Positions 36,735-45,298 of a stretch of DNA of 64,000 nt are shown piece after piece. Made by a program: the position numbers and the translations under genes. This DNA is from Nitrospira sp. (GTDB lineage: Bacteria; Nitrospirota; Nitrospiria; Nitrospirales; UBA8639). The DNA is taken from the NCBI GenBank assembly GCA_024760505.1, contig CP058931.1, forward strand, positions 2,614,001-2,678,000, given 5' to 3'. The notes under the pieces are model-generated. The model worked only from the letters and a program-made list of their open reading frames with translations, ran no database searches and had not been told where the DNA came from. Within the stretch, counting starts at the first letter, position 1; each line of letters opens with the position of its first letter.

Positions 36735-37499
36735 ATGGACGCACTCACCAATGGACACCAAGATTCGGACATGCTCGATGCCGAGGTGACGGAAGACCTT
36801 ACACTAAGTGAGGTCTCAGAGGTCTCAGATGAAGGCCGGGACGCAGAAGAGATGACGGATTCCGAGATCGTAGACCAGGAGCCGGCGTTGGACGTTGGTG
36901 AACTCAAAGCCGCGTTTGAGGCCCTGCTCTTTGTTTCGCATGATCCTCTGAGTCTTGAGAAGCTGGCGCTGGTTCTCGAAGGGGTGCCTAAATCGTTTGT
37001 TAAAAGCGCAATGCAGGATCTTCAAGCGGAGTATGAGGCGTCAGGCCGTGGCTTGCAAATTTTGGAAGTGGCCGGCGGATATGTCATGGTAACGCGACCC
37101 GAGCAGAGTCTCTATATCAAGCGATTGACCAGCAAGGCCAAACCGGCAGCCAAGGTTTCCCGGTCGGCACTGGAAGCCCTGGCAATTGTGAGTTATAAAC
37201 AGCCCATTACCCGAGCAGATATTGAAAAAATTCGAGGTGTAGAAACCTCCGGGGTGTTGCGTACCCTTCTGGATCAGAAGTTAATTCGAATCGTCGGGCG
37301 GCAGGATATTCCAGGCCGACCCATTTTGTATGGAACCGGCAAGCAGTTTCTTCAACGTTTTGGTCTGCGGGACTTACGAGATTTGCCTCCGCTGAAAGAA
37401 CTCAAAGAGCTGGGTAGCCCGGAACAATTCCCTATGGAGCTTCCCTTTGCCCCTGAGGAACAGGAGGGAGAGGCCAGGGTTACCGATCTTTCTGCTTAA
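36735..37499 (+). CDS. scpB: Segregation and condensation protein B
   Basis: ScpB dimerises on ScpA to complete the Smc condensin. The 254-residue protein has the first winged helix (KAAFEALLFVSHDPLSLEKL at about 58-77) and the second (SYKQPITRADIEKIRGVETSGVL, about 155-175). It ends with DLPPLKELKELG. The first 55 residues form an acidic extension absent from many ScpB proteins. AGGAGG eight to twelve bases upstream supports ATG 36735. It lies directly behind scpA. Confidence 0.95.
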   Translation: MDALTNGHQDSDMLDAEVTEDLTLSEVSEVSDEGRDAEEMTDSEIVDQEPALDVGELKAAFEALLFVSHDPLSLEKLALVLEGVPKSFVKSAMQDLQAEYEASGRGLQILEVAGGYVMVTRPEQSLYIKRLTSKAKPAAKVSRSALEALAIVSYKQPITRADIEKIRGVETSGVLRTLLDQKLIRIVGRQDIPGRPILYGTGKQFLQRFGLRDLRDLPPLKELKELGSPEQFPMELPFAPEEQEGEARVTDLSA

Positions 37500-37606
37500 A
37501 TCGACCGGGGGGGCCACGCGTCCTGCTGTGGTCTGCTTGTTTTCCTTCCTGTATTCTCTCTGACAAGGGTTGTGCCCCATCCTCATAGGGAGCAGAATGA
37601 GTTCCT

Positions 37607-40414
37607 ATGCCGTTGTTGCTACCTGAAAAGAAATCTTCTTTGGGGCCCGATTTAGCCAAAAAATTGGGCCAGGATAAAGTTCGGTGGGATTGGGCCACCC
37701 TGAAAGCCTATTCCGTCGATGCCAGTATCTACAAAATTCCTCCCCAGGTTGTTGTGCTTCCTGAAACAGAAGAAGACATTCATGCCGTGATGGAGTATGC
37801 CGTCAAGGTTGGAGTGCCTCTGACTCCACGGGCCGCCGGAACGAATCTGACCGGATCAGCCATCGGAGCCGGCATTATCGTGGATATCTCCCGAATGAAT
37901 CGATTGCTGGAAGTGAATCGAGACGAGCAGTGGGCGCGAGTGCAACCAGGCCTGGTGTTATCCGAGTTCAATAAGCGGTTGGCCCCTATGGGGTTGATGT
38001 ATGGGCCGGATCCTTCAAGCGGGGATATGTGCAAGTTAGGAGGCATGTTCGGCAACAATTCGGCTGGTCCGCATACGCTTCGCTATGGATCGGTCAAGGA
38101 CAACGTTCATACTCTCCGGATTCGGCTGCTTACGGAGGGTTGGCTTGACGCTCAATCCGTTCATATTGGAGGGCCGGCTCACACCTCCTTATTGAAAGGG
38201 TTTCCATCCGTCAAGGCGGTGTGGACCATGATTCAAGAGGACCAAGCGTTGATCCGTGCCAGGCGTCCGAAGGTGAGTAAGAACAGTTCCGGCTATAACG
38301 TCTTTGATTTGGTCGATGGATTGGAACGGGGCGTATTTGACGTTCAAAAATTATTTATCGGGAGCGAGGGAACGCTTGGCATTATAAGTGAAGCAACGGT
38401 CAAGTTGGTTAAACGACCTGATGCCACCGTGACGGGTCTCATCCATTTTCGACATCTGGAGGGTATGGGCGAATCGGTTCCCCACTTATTGGAGTTGAGC
38501 CCTAATGCCTTGGAGGTAATGGATGGAAATTCGTTGGATTTGATCGGGCGAGATCGCTATGGCATTCCATCAGATGCGGCGGCCACGCTGCTTATTGAAT
38601 TTGATGAAGGCGAAGGCGCAGATCGTCGTCATCGTTTGATGGAGATGTGCGAAAGGTTTCCCCTCACCGGAGAGGTGAGGCTGGCGTCGGATCCAGCCCA
38701 GCAAGGGGATTTGTGGAAAGCCCGCAAGGCGTTGTTTCCGATGCTCTATCGTTTTGATCCTCAAAAAAAGCCCATCAATTTTGTCGATGATGTGGTCGTG
38801 CCGGCCTCACGCACGGGAGAGTTGATCCGGTATTTGGAAGAGTACTTTGGAGGACGATCGGTGCCGGTCGCCATCTTTGGACATGTGGGAAATGGCAATG
38901 CGCATATTGTGCCGCTGCTTGATTTGCACAATCAACATGATGTTGATGCCATGGTTGAGGCTCACCGGGAGATTCACCAGACGGTCTTAGACCGGTTTGA
39001 CGGGTCAATTTGTGGAGAGCATGGAGACGGGCGTGTTCGCGCCGAGACCGTTCGCTTGATGTATGGGGAAGAGGTGTATCAAATTTTTGTTCGAGTCAAG
39101 CAGGCGTTCGATCCACAGGGGATGATGAATCCCGGTGTGAAAATCAGTGATACCTCGTTTACGGAACATATTGATGTGGAGCGCATGGGCAAACCCTGTG
39201 CAACTTGTGCAAAATGTAATTCCGTGTGTCCGGTGTATGATGTGTTTCAGTCTGAAGATATGAGTGCGCGCGGGTGGTTCGAGATTGTGACCGCTTCAGA
39301 TTACTCGTACCTTCAATCCGAACGGGTGGTCGAAGCCTGTTTGAATTGCAAATCCTGCCGGACTATTTGTCCGGCCGGTGTCGATGTGTCCGAACTGATT
39401 CTTCAACGACGGGCGGAGCATCCCAACGGGCTGGCCGGTTGGGTCTTTGCCCTCCATGCCCGTCAATGGATTTTTCATCCCCTGCTGAAGCTCATGGCTT
39501 GGACCCAGTCTTTTTGGGATCGTCCATTTATTCGAGACATGTTGGAAAAGCTGACCCGCCCGTTATTGCGAAAGTTGGCTCCCACGGCAAAGATTCCCCG
39601 AGATATGGTTCTGCCGACGTTTGCTAAACGGCATTTGCGTGATCGGTATCCTGAGCTGTGTCATTCTGAACATCTCCGGCAGGCCTCAATCGCGTATTTT
39701 CATGGGTGTGCGGCCAACTATTTTGAGGATGGAGTCGGGGATGCCGTGATCGGGCTTTTAGCTGATTACGGTGTGAAGGTCGCTCTTCCTCCTCAACGAT
39801 GCTCGGGGACGCCGATTGAAACCTACGGGTTACGGGATTTGGTAAAAGAAGGCGCGCGAGAAAATCTGGCTCACCTGGCATCGTATGCCACCGTGATCAC
39901 CAGTTGTGCTTCGTGCACGTTAAGTCTGAAAGATTATGCCTCTCTGTTTCATGGAGAGCCGGAGGAAGCCGCAGCCATTGATTTATCCAAACGAGTAAAG
40001 CATATCTCTGAATATCTTGTTGAACAGGGGATGTCGTCAGCCAATATGCACTCAACCCTGGTATCGGCCGATGGGAAGTTGGAGAAAGTGACGTACCATT
40101 CTTCGTGCCATCTTCGTGCTGCGGGTGTGTCCAAGGCTCCCAGAGACTTGTTAGCCTCTGTGGCTGACCTTGAATTTGTCGAAATGCAGGATGCCGATCG
40201 ATGCGCGGGCGGAGCGGGTACGTATATCGTCAAAAATTATGAAACCTCTCAGAAGATTTTCCAGCGTAAGAAGCGGGCTATTCAAGAGAGCGGGGCTCAG
40301 GTGGTGGCAACGAGTTGCCCTGCATGTATGATTCAGTTAAAAAATGGACTTCGGGGGATAGCAGAGGTCAAGCATATTGCGCAGGTCATGCGGGAGCATC
40401 CACGGAGGAAATAA
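37607..40414 (+). CDS. FAD-linked oxidase fused to Fe-S/CCG oxidoreductase (GlcD-GlcF-like)
   Basis: This 935-residue enzyme fuses a GlcD-like flavoprotein (residues 1-520) with a GlcF-like iron-sulfur part. The flavin site is in TPRAAGTNLTGSAIGAG and SSGDMCKLGGMFGNNSAGPH. Two ferredoxin-type 4Fe-4S motifs, CATCAKCNSVCP (about 531-542) and CLNCKSCRTICP (about 578-589), follow. Two CCG domains come last (HGCAAN near 698, SSCHLRAAG near 833). The fusion oxidises 2-hydroxyacids such as D-lactate or glycolate and passes electrons to quinone. Fused forms are common in deep-branching bacteria. The substrate is uncertain. Confidence 0.92.
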   Translation: MPLLLPEKKSSLGPDLAKKLGQDKVRWDWATLKAYSVDASIYKIPPQVVVLPETEEDIHAVMEYAVKVGVPLTPRAAGTNLTGSAIGAGIIVDISRMNRLLEVNRDEQWARVQPGLVLSEFNKRLAPMGLMYGPDPSSGDMCKLGGMFGNNSAGPHTLRYGSVKDNVHTLRIRLLTEGWLDAQSVHIGGPAHTSLLKGFPSVKAVWTMIQEDQALIRARRPKVSKNSSGYNVFDLVDGLERGVFDVQKLFIGSEGTLGIISEATVKLVKRPDATVTGLIHFRHLEGMGESVPHLLELSPNALEVMDGNSLDLIGRDRYGIPSDAAATLLIEFDEGEGADRRHRLMEMCERFPLTGEVRLASDPAQQGDLWKARKALFPMLYRFDPQKKPINFVDDVVVPASRTGELIRYLEEYFGGRSVPVAIFGHVGNGNAHIVPLLDLHNQHDVDAMVEAHREIHQTVLDRFDGSICGEHGDGRVRAETVRLMYGEEVYQIFVRVKQAFDPQGMMNPGVKISDTSFTEHIDVERMGKPCATCAKCNSVCPVYDVFQSEDMSARGWFEIVTASDYSYLQSERVVEACLNCKSCRTICPAGVDVSELILQRRAEHPNGLAGWVFALHARQWIFHPLLKLMAWTQSFWDRPFIRDMLEKLTRPLLRKLAPTAKIPRDMVLPTFAKRHLRDRYPELCHSEHLRQASIAYFHGCAANYFEDGVGDAVIGLLADYGVKVALPPQRCSGTPIETYGLRDLVKEGARENLAHLASYATVITSCASCTLSLKDYASLFHGEPEEAAAIDLSKRVKHISEYLVEQGMSSANMHSTLVSADGKLEKVTYHSSCHLRAAGVSKAPRDLLASVADLEFVEMQDADRCAGGAGTYIVKNYETSQKIFQRKKRAIQESGAQVVATSCPACMIQLKNGLRGIAEVKHIAQVMREHPRRK

Positions 40415-40498
40415 AGGTATAAGAAAGGTGCTCTGGCGGGATGTCATTGTGATAGTTGGAATCGGGATGGATTTTCGTTTTTGCATGAGGAACATCGT

Positions 40499-40780
40499 AT
40501 GGTAAAAGTATTGATATTTGGCCTTGCACTTCGTGAAGCGGTCGAGGACCCGGAAGTTGAAATTACGTTAGAAAACGCCAGCACCATTCGACAATTGCTA
40601 GAGGATTTCCCCCATCACTTTGAAGGGTTGATGCCTTTCCTCCAGGCCAATGAACTCATGTTGACGATTAATCAGAAAATCTCCACCTTGGATGCTCCGG
40701 TGAAAAATGGGGACACCCTGAAAATTACTCACCAGGGAGGTGATCACCATGCGGACGGAGCGATGTGGCAAAATCCTTAA
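40499..40780 (+). CDS. MoaD/ThiS family sulfur carrier with extended tail
   Basis: This 93-residue ubiquitin-like protein has the MoaD/ThiS pattern: VKVLIFGLALREAV, a central helix (STIRQLLEDFPHHFEGL), then a closing KNGDTLKITHQGG. The family normally ends in the Gly-Gly that becomes thiocarboxylated. Here twelve more residues (DHHADGAMWQNP) follow Gly-Gly, so either a protease removes them, as JAB-type proteases do in some systems, or the protein is not a sulfur donor. I chose ATG 40499 because GAGGA precedes it. It follows the GlcD-GlcF gene by 84 bases. Confidence 0.75.
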   Translation: MVKVLIFGLALREAVEDPEVEITLENASTIRQLLEDFPHHFEGLMPFLQANELMLTINQKISTLDAPVKNGDTLKITHQGGDHHADGAMWQNP

Positions 40781-40849
40781 GAGGGCATGGTATGCGATGC
40801 ACCCTTTGTTTGGCAGGAGGAACGTTTTATGGACGGGGGGGAAGTGCGA

Positions 40850-41065
40850 TTAGGTTGTCTTTTGTGAAGGAAGGGGTGGCTCTTCGTCACATTTTTTGCA
40901 ATTGAGGATGGTTTTGAGGTGGGCTCGACGTCCTTCTGGTGTCAGAACCCATGGGCGAAAACTAAGGGGAGGCTGATGTCGAACATGCTGCCCATGGCCG
41001 CAGGCCAGATCTGCCACCCAATCATCCATGTCATCTTGATGAAACCCGATAATGGGTTGGTTCAT
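40850..41065 (-). CDS. DUF3565 zinc-ribbon protein
   Basis: This 71-residue protein matches DUF3565: GFHQDDMDDWVADLACGHGQHVRH, then a PPLSFRPWVLTPEGR segment, and a closing C-K-K-C pair. The histidines and cysteines suggest one bound metal. The function is unknown. It is preceded by the DUF4197 gene start region and faces MoaD convergently. Confidence 0.88.
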   Translation of the reverse strand: MNQPIIGFHQDDMDDWVADLACGHGQHVRHQPPLSFRPWVLTPEGRRAHLKTILNCKKCDEEPPLPSQKTT

Positions 41066-41110
41066 TTTCTCTCAGATCTTGCTGATGTGGGACTATGATG
41101 AATTTGTAAA

Positions 41111-41833
41111 TTATTTGCCAAAGACATCCTTGAGTAAATCTGTAACGCGCGCTGCAGGGTTAGTCCTGATTTTTTGCTCTTCCTGGGCTAGTGTGTGAAA
41201 TAGCCCGTCCAAACTTTTTCCGACCACATAATCGTCCAGATCAAATGCCGGGGTTTTGACAAACGGTAGCATCGTATATTGTCCCACCAATTCCTTGTAT
41301 TGCGTGGTGACCCCGACTTGGCTCATCGTCTTTTCCACTTCAGGTTTAAATGCCGTGGCAAGTTGATCGCGGGTTTTACCCTGGAAATAATCGGTCGCGG
41401 CGGTATCTCCTCCATCCAGAATTTTCTTGGCATCGTCAAAACTCATGTTGGTGACCGCATCTTTGAATATGGGTTTGGCCAAGGGAGCGGCCTGCTCGGC
41501 GGCCCGGTTCATACTAACCACCAACTCATCAACTTGGGGCCCGAATCCGGCCATTCGAAGAGCTTTGTCCATGGATTGAAGTTTTTCGGGCAGCAAAATT
41601 TTAATAGCTTCATTTTTCAAAAAGCCGTCTGCGTTACCAGTGAGTTTCACCGTATTTTCCGTTCCGACGATCAGCGCTTCTTTAAGGCCAGAGATTATTT
41701 TGTCATCTCCGAGAGTTTTTGCGCCAGGCAGAGACAATTTATCGATCTCCTTCATAAAGTCACCAAATTGTGCGAAGGCGATTTGCGGAAGGAGCAAGAG
41801 GAGAAAACTTATGAAGACGGGAAAGATGAACAT
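41111..41833 (-). CDS. DUF4197 exported protein
   Basis: This 240-residue protein has a signal peptide (residues 1-21, ending IAFAQF) and a helical DUF4197 body: DDKIISGLKEALIVGTENTVK near 40-60, a central FGPQVDELVVSMNRAAE, and a closing LVGQYTMLP. The family is periplasmic and without known function. GAGGAG precedes the ATG. The DUF3565 gene follows 45 bases downstream in the same direction, so the two may be cotranscribed. Confidence 0.9.
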   Translation of the reverse strand: MFIFPVFISFLLLLLPQIAFAQFGDFMKEIDKLSLPGAKTLGDDKIISGLKEALIVGTENTVKLTGNADGFLKNEAIKILLPEKLQSMDKALRMAGFGPQVDELVVSMNRAAEQAAPLAKPIFKDAVTNMSFDDAKKILDGGDTAATDYFQGKTRDQLATAFKPEVEKTMSQVGVTTQYKELVGQYTMLPFVKTPAFDLDDYVVGKSLDGLFHTLAQEEQKIRTNPAARVTDLLKDVFGK

Positions 41834-42105
41834 TGTTCACTCCTCTTCTGAAATGGGGGAAAGATACTTAGGAGGGGAAATGGAGTAAGACGGAAATAAG
41901 AGGTGAAGAATATCAGAAACGTTTCATCTCATTTTCTCTTCCTGTGAGATGGGACCCACAAGGAAGAGGGGGACGCTTGCGCCCTGGGATTATCCTGGGG
42001 AGGATAGACTAAAAAACATAAGCAGTCTTCGAATCTCAGGAGGCAAAATCCAGCTCTTCCTCATGGGTGGTTCAAAAGCACCCTGGAGTGTGAGATGCCT
42101 CAAAG

Positions 42106-42471
42106 TTAAGCTATAGGAGTACAACTCATCCCTGATCCCTTGCCTTTATTGGATGATGCTAAAGGCCTGGAGAGGAGTGGACGAGTTTTCTTTTTCATCG
42201 CCTCCCGCTGAGGGTTGAGGCGATTTTCCAGAATTACTGGATCAATGACTTCACCGCATTGCAGGCACCGTTTGGTCAGGATTTCCATTCCACCGGCATC
42301 GTAATTCACATTCATGCACCAATGGGAGACCATAAATCCTCCACATCGTGTACAGGTGTCCGAATGCCTTGGATCCACCCTCTTAGTGCTTGGAGCGGAG
42401 TGAGCTTCTTCTCGCTTAATGGGACTTTTCCCAAGTGATGGGGTCTTTTTCTGTATTCCAAAATGTCCCAT
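42106..42471 (-). CDS. Small zinc-ribbon protein
   Basis: This 121-residue protein has a two-pair zinc ribbon: C-T-R-C-G near residue 42, then C-L-Q-C-G near residue 73. The flanking segments are basic and probably disordered. I place the start at the ATG ending at 42471 (AGGAG nine bases upstream) rather than at 42498. It resembles the single zinc-ribbon proteins common in Nitrospira-like and deltaproteobacterial genomes; no function is known. It precedes an AT-rich upstream region. Confidence 0.65.
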   Translation of the reverse strand: MGHFGIQKKTPSLGKSPIKREEAHSAPSTKRVDPRHSDTCTRCGGFMVSHWCMNVNYDAGGMEILTKRCLQCGEVIDPVILENRLNPQREAMKKKTRPLLSRPLASSNKGKGSGMSCTPIA

Positions 42472-42479
42472 ATGTATCT

Positions 42480-42720
42480 CCTTTTTACTAATTATCATAA
42501 CATATGTATTAAAACGTCCTGTTGATAGATATAGCTCTTTGATCTTAAGTCAAGATTAATCCAATATTAAAAAATTCTCATAATTGTATAATGAGAAACA
42601 TCAATAACTTCCATATATGTGAATAAACCTTTAATAATTATATAGATTTAAAATTTATATTGTACTTATACTTAAATTTTTAAATTTAAGTAAATTTACT
42701 GTAAAGTAAAAAATAATGAT
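42480..42720. other. AT-rich intergenic region with a long palindrome
   Basis: This stretch is far richer in A+T than the rest of the window. It contains the 20-base inverted repeat CTTAAATTT-TT-AAATTTAAG at 42671-42690 and several TAT-rich patches that could act as promoters or as sites for curved-DNA binding proteins. No open frame is convincing. Confidence 0.55.
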
Positions 42721-42810
42721 GGGCCCCAGGGAGGGTTGCTTATTAAAAGCCGGATGGTTTGGGGGCCACAAAAAACGGAAAATCAGAACGCCGGGATGCG
42801 AAAAACCGTC

Positions 42811-43515
42811 TTACCGCCAACGAAAGTGAACAGGTGTAGTCTTTTTTCCTGATAGGGTAATGCTTTTTTCAATAGTGGTCCCACTTGAATCGGTTGCTTT
42901 GACAACATATTTACCTGGAGAAAGGTTGAGGAATAACCAGGGACCTTGTACCTCTTCACCTGGTATAGATACGAGTGTCGTCTGATCCGGGTTGATCACC
43001 TCAACCGCCACGCCAGCTAAAAAAGCGCGTTCGCCCTTCACAAAGATCAACTTAAGGGAATAGGGAGGGTATGACAGGCTGCGTTCCTCCTTACCTAATC
43101 CGGCGCTGAAATATTGAACAGCATTCTGCTCATGGAGAGGGAACCTGAGTTTATCCGGGATACTTCCTTCTTTCAGTGGAATTTCTAAAAATTTTGAGAG
43201 AGGTTCCGAGCCTTCCCCTGTCGCGGCCCAGGATGAGATTGAAGGGGCTACCAAACTTAGGATCAACAAAAGACATGCACCCAATTCCAACGTCACAGAC
43301 AACTCTTTGTTTTTTGCTTTCAAGCCTTTTTCCCAATCTGTTGTCGATCTGCTGGTAATTCCTGGTCCCACGTGCCTTACCCCATCCTTTCCAAATAAGG
43401 GTGAATTCTTCAAATAAATACTCGAATGACTATGAACATAAGACATAATAACAATTTTAGGGTGCTTAAAAATAGCGCTAATATCAAATTGATCAAACTC
43501 CGGCCCAAGGGGCAC
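42811..43515 (-). CDS. Exported protein with carboxypeptidase-regulatory-like (beta-sandwich) end
   Basis: This frame can encode 234 residues, but the true start is uncertain: the first 60 residues have atypical composition and the membrane segment ELGACLLLILSLVAPSISSWA occurs at about 75-95. The start is probably a TTG or ATG shortly before that (for example the TTG in GLKAKNK). After it, residues 105-234 form a beta-rich domain with the carboxypeptidase-regulatory pattern (GVAVEVINPD, then LFLNLSPGKYVVKATDSSG). It is probably periplasmic. No partner is evident. Confidence 0.6.
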   Translation of the reverse strand: MPLGPEFDQFDISAIFKHPKIVIMSYVHSHSSIYLKNSPLFGKDGVRHVGPGITSRSTTDWEKGLKAKNKELSVTLELGACLLLILSLVAPSISSWAATGEGSEPLSKFLEIPLKEGSIPDKLRFPLHEQNAVQYFSAGLGKEERSLSYPPYSLKLIFVKGERAFLAGVAVEVINPDQTTLVSIPGEEVQGPWLFLNLSPGKYVVKATDSSGTTIEKSITLSGKKTTPVHFRWR

Positions 43516-43618
43516 AGCCAGGCAGAAAGAACGGAGCAGACCTCATTCAAGCAATATCCTTTTGCAAGGGAATAACCAATTCATTAAAAGAAAGAGGGAG
43601 AAAAAATGTGCTTTCAAC

Positions 43619-45043
43619 TTATGACGATGCGGGTGGAAGGTCTTCGGGGGATGGTTCCATTTCCCCAGGCGGTTTTGGCATGTGCCCGACGGATTTGATG
43701 TCCATGAGGTCTTTTTTGGGGCTGATTCCAAGGGATTTGAATTTTCTGGCCGTGGGCCAGATCCGATTTTCCAATGAGGTGACGGTCGCATTATAGGATT
43801 CGACGGTCCGACCTAAAGCTTGTCCAATTCTCCCAAAATGCTCTGCCAGAGTGCCCAGTCGATCGGCGAGTTCTTGTCCGAGGATACTGATGCGTTGGGC
43901 CCCTTCCGCCACTTGTTCCTGGCGCCAGCCGTAGGCAATGGCCCGCAACAGGGCAATGAACGTGGTGGGTGTGGCGATGACGACTTTTTTCGTTAAGGCC
44001 GACTCGACGAGGGAAGGGTCGCGTTCGGCGGCGGCAGCTAAGAAGGAATCATTGGGGATAAATAAGACCACAAATTCCGGAGCGGCTGGAAATTGATCCC
44101 AATATTCCTTTGAGGCTAATTGACTGATATGGCGTTTTACCTGGCCGAGATGTCGATTGAGGGCGGCTTCCCGATCTTCGTCCGTGTGGGTTTCCAGGCT
44201 ATCTAAAAACGCACTGAGCGGCACTTTGGAATCGACCACAACATCTCTTCCTGCCGGGAGTTTGACGATCATATCGGGACGCAAGCGCCCGGTTTCCGTG
44301 GAGACACTTGCCTGTTCAAAGAAATCGCAGTTTTCTGACATGCCGGCCAATTCAGCGGTCCTTCGAAGCGCGATTTCGCCCCAGCGCCCTCGAACCTGGG
44401 GTGATCGTAAGGCGTTCACCAATTTGGCTGTTTCGGCTTGGAGAGTGGTCTGGGCGGAGGCCAATTGGCGTAACTGTTCTCCCACGACACTGAGTTCACG
44501 AAGCCGCTTATCTTCTAAGGCTTGCGATTCTTTTTGGTAGGTACGTAGGGATTCGGTCAGCGGCTGCAACAAGGATTCGATGGAGGTGTGGCGTTGATCG
44601 AAAGAAGCCGTTGCTTCTTCCTTGAGGGATTTAAACTTTTCCTCGGCCAGGGTTAGAAACCCCCTATTGTTCCCGGCCAGAGCTTCCGAGGCTAAAGAGC
44701 GAAAGGTATCCGATAAGGTCAATTTCGCATCCTCCAGCAAGGCCCGCTGTTCGGCTAAGTGTCGTTGCGTATTTTCGAGGTTCGTTTCGGCTGACACTTT
44801 GGCCACTTCCATCAGACGAAATTCTTGATGGACTCGTTCACGTTCCTGCTGCAGGGTGGCGAGTTGGGCCCGAAGTTCTCCTGTTTGGGCTTGGGCCGAT
44901 GCAAATCGGGCGGTGGTCTCTTGTAAGGCTTGGATCTTCCTTCCTCGATAGACAAGGGAACATATGGCCCATGCGATTGTCCCTCCGACCAGCAAGCCAG
45001 ACAGGAAAATCCATAATAATTGAGAGTCGTAAGAAGCGATCAT
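43619..45043 (-). CDS. rmuC: DNA recombination protein RmuC
   Basis: RmuC limits inversion at short inverted repeats and is a predicted nuclease-type protein of the PD-(D/E)XK fold. The 474-residue protein has an N-terminal membrane anchor (about 8-28), a coiled coil (30-175) and the family core: VRGRWGEIALRRTAELAGM near 210-230, then PDMIVKLPAGRDVVVDSKVPLSAF near 258-280 and QFPAAPEFVVLFIPND. The C-terminal AYGWRQEQVAEGAQRI is typical. It is solitary. Confidence 0.95.
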   Translation of the reverse strand: MIASYDSQLLWIFLSGLLVGGTIAWAICSLVYRGRKIQALQETTARFASAQAQTGELRAQLATLQQERERVHQEFRLMEVAKVSAETNLENTQRHLAEQRALLEDAKLTLSDTFRSLASEALAGNNRGFLTLAEEKFKSLKEEATASFDQRHTSIESLLQPLTESLRTYQKESQALEDKRLRELSVVGEQLRQLASAQTTLQAETAKLVNALRSPQVRGRWGEIALRRTAELAGMSENCDFFEQASVSTETGRLRPDMIVKLPAGRDVVVDSKVPLSAFLDSLETHTDEDREAALNRHLGQVKRHISQLASKEYWDQFPAAPEFVVLFIPNDSFLAAAAERDPSLVESALTKKVVIATPTTFIALLRAIAYGWRQEQVAEGAQRISILGQELADRLGTLAEHFGRIGQALGRTVESYNATVTSLENRIWPTARKFKSLGISPKKDLMDIKSVGHMPKPPGEMEPSPEDLPPASS

Positions 45044-45298
45044 GCTTGAGAAGAGAGAATCGAGCCGGACTCTGAACCTTGCTTACAACATGTAGATTTG
45101 GAATAGATCCTGAAGTTTTTTAACTCCTGGCCCATATACGAATGAAGGGGATGGCAAGGGTTGGCGCCAGGAATAACCGATCAGGGAATAATTTTGTTCC
45201 ATTTCGATAGACGTATTTCTGATTCTTGGGTACAGTAAAGATTATGTTCACGTCATGCGATTCAGGGTCACGCAGGAATAGGGGTTAGGATAGCAAAT

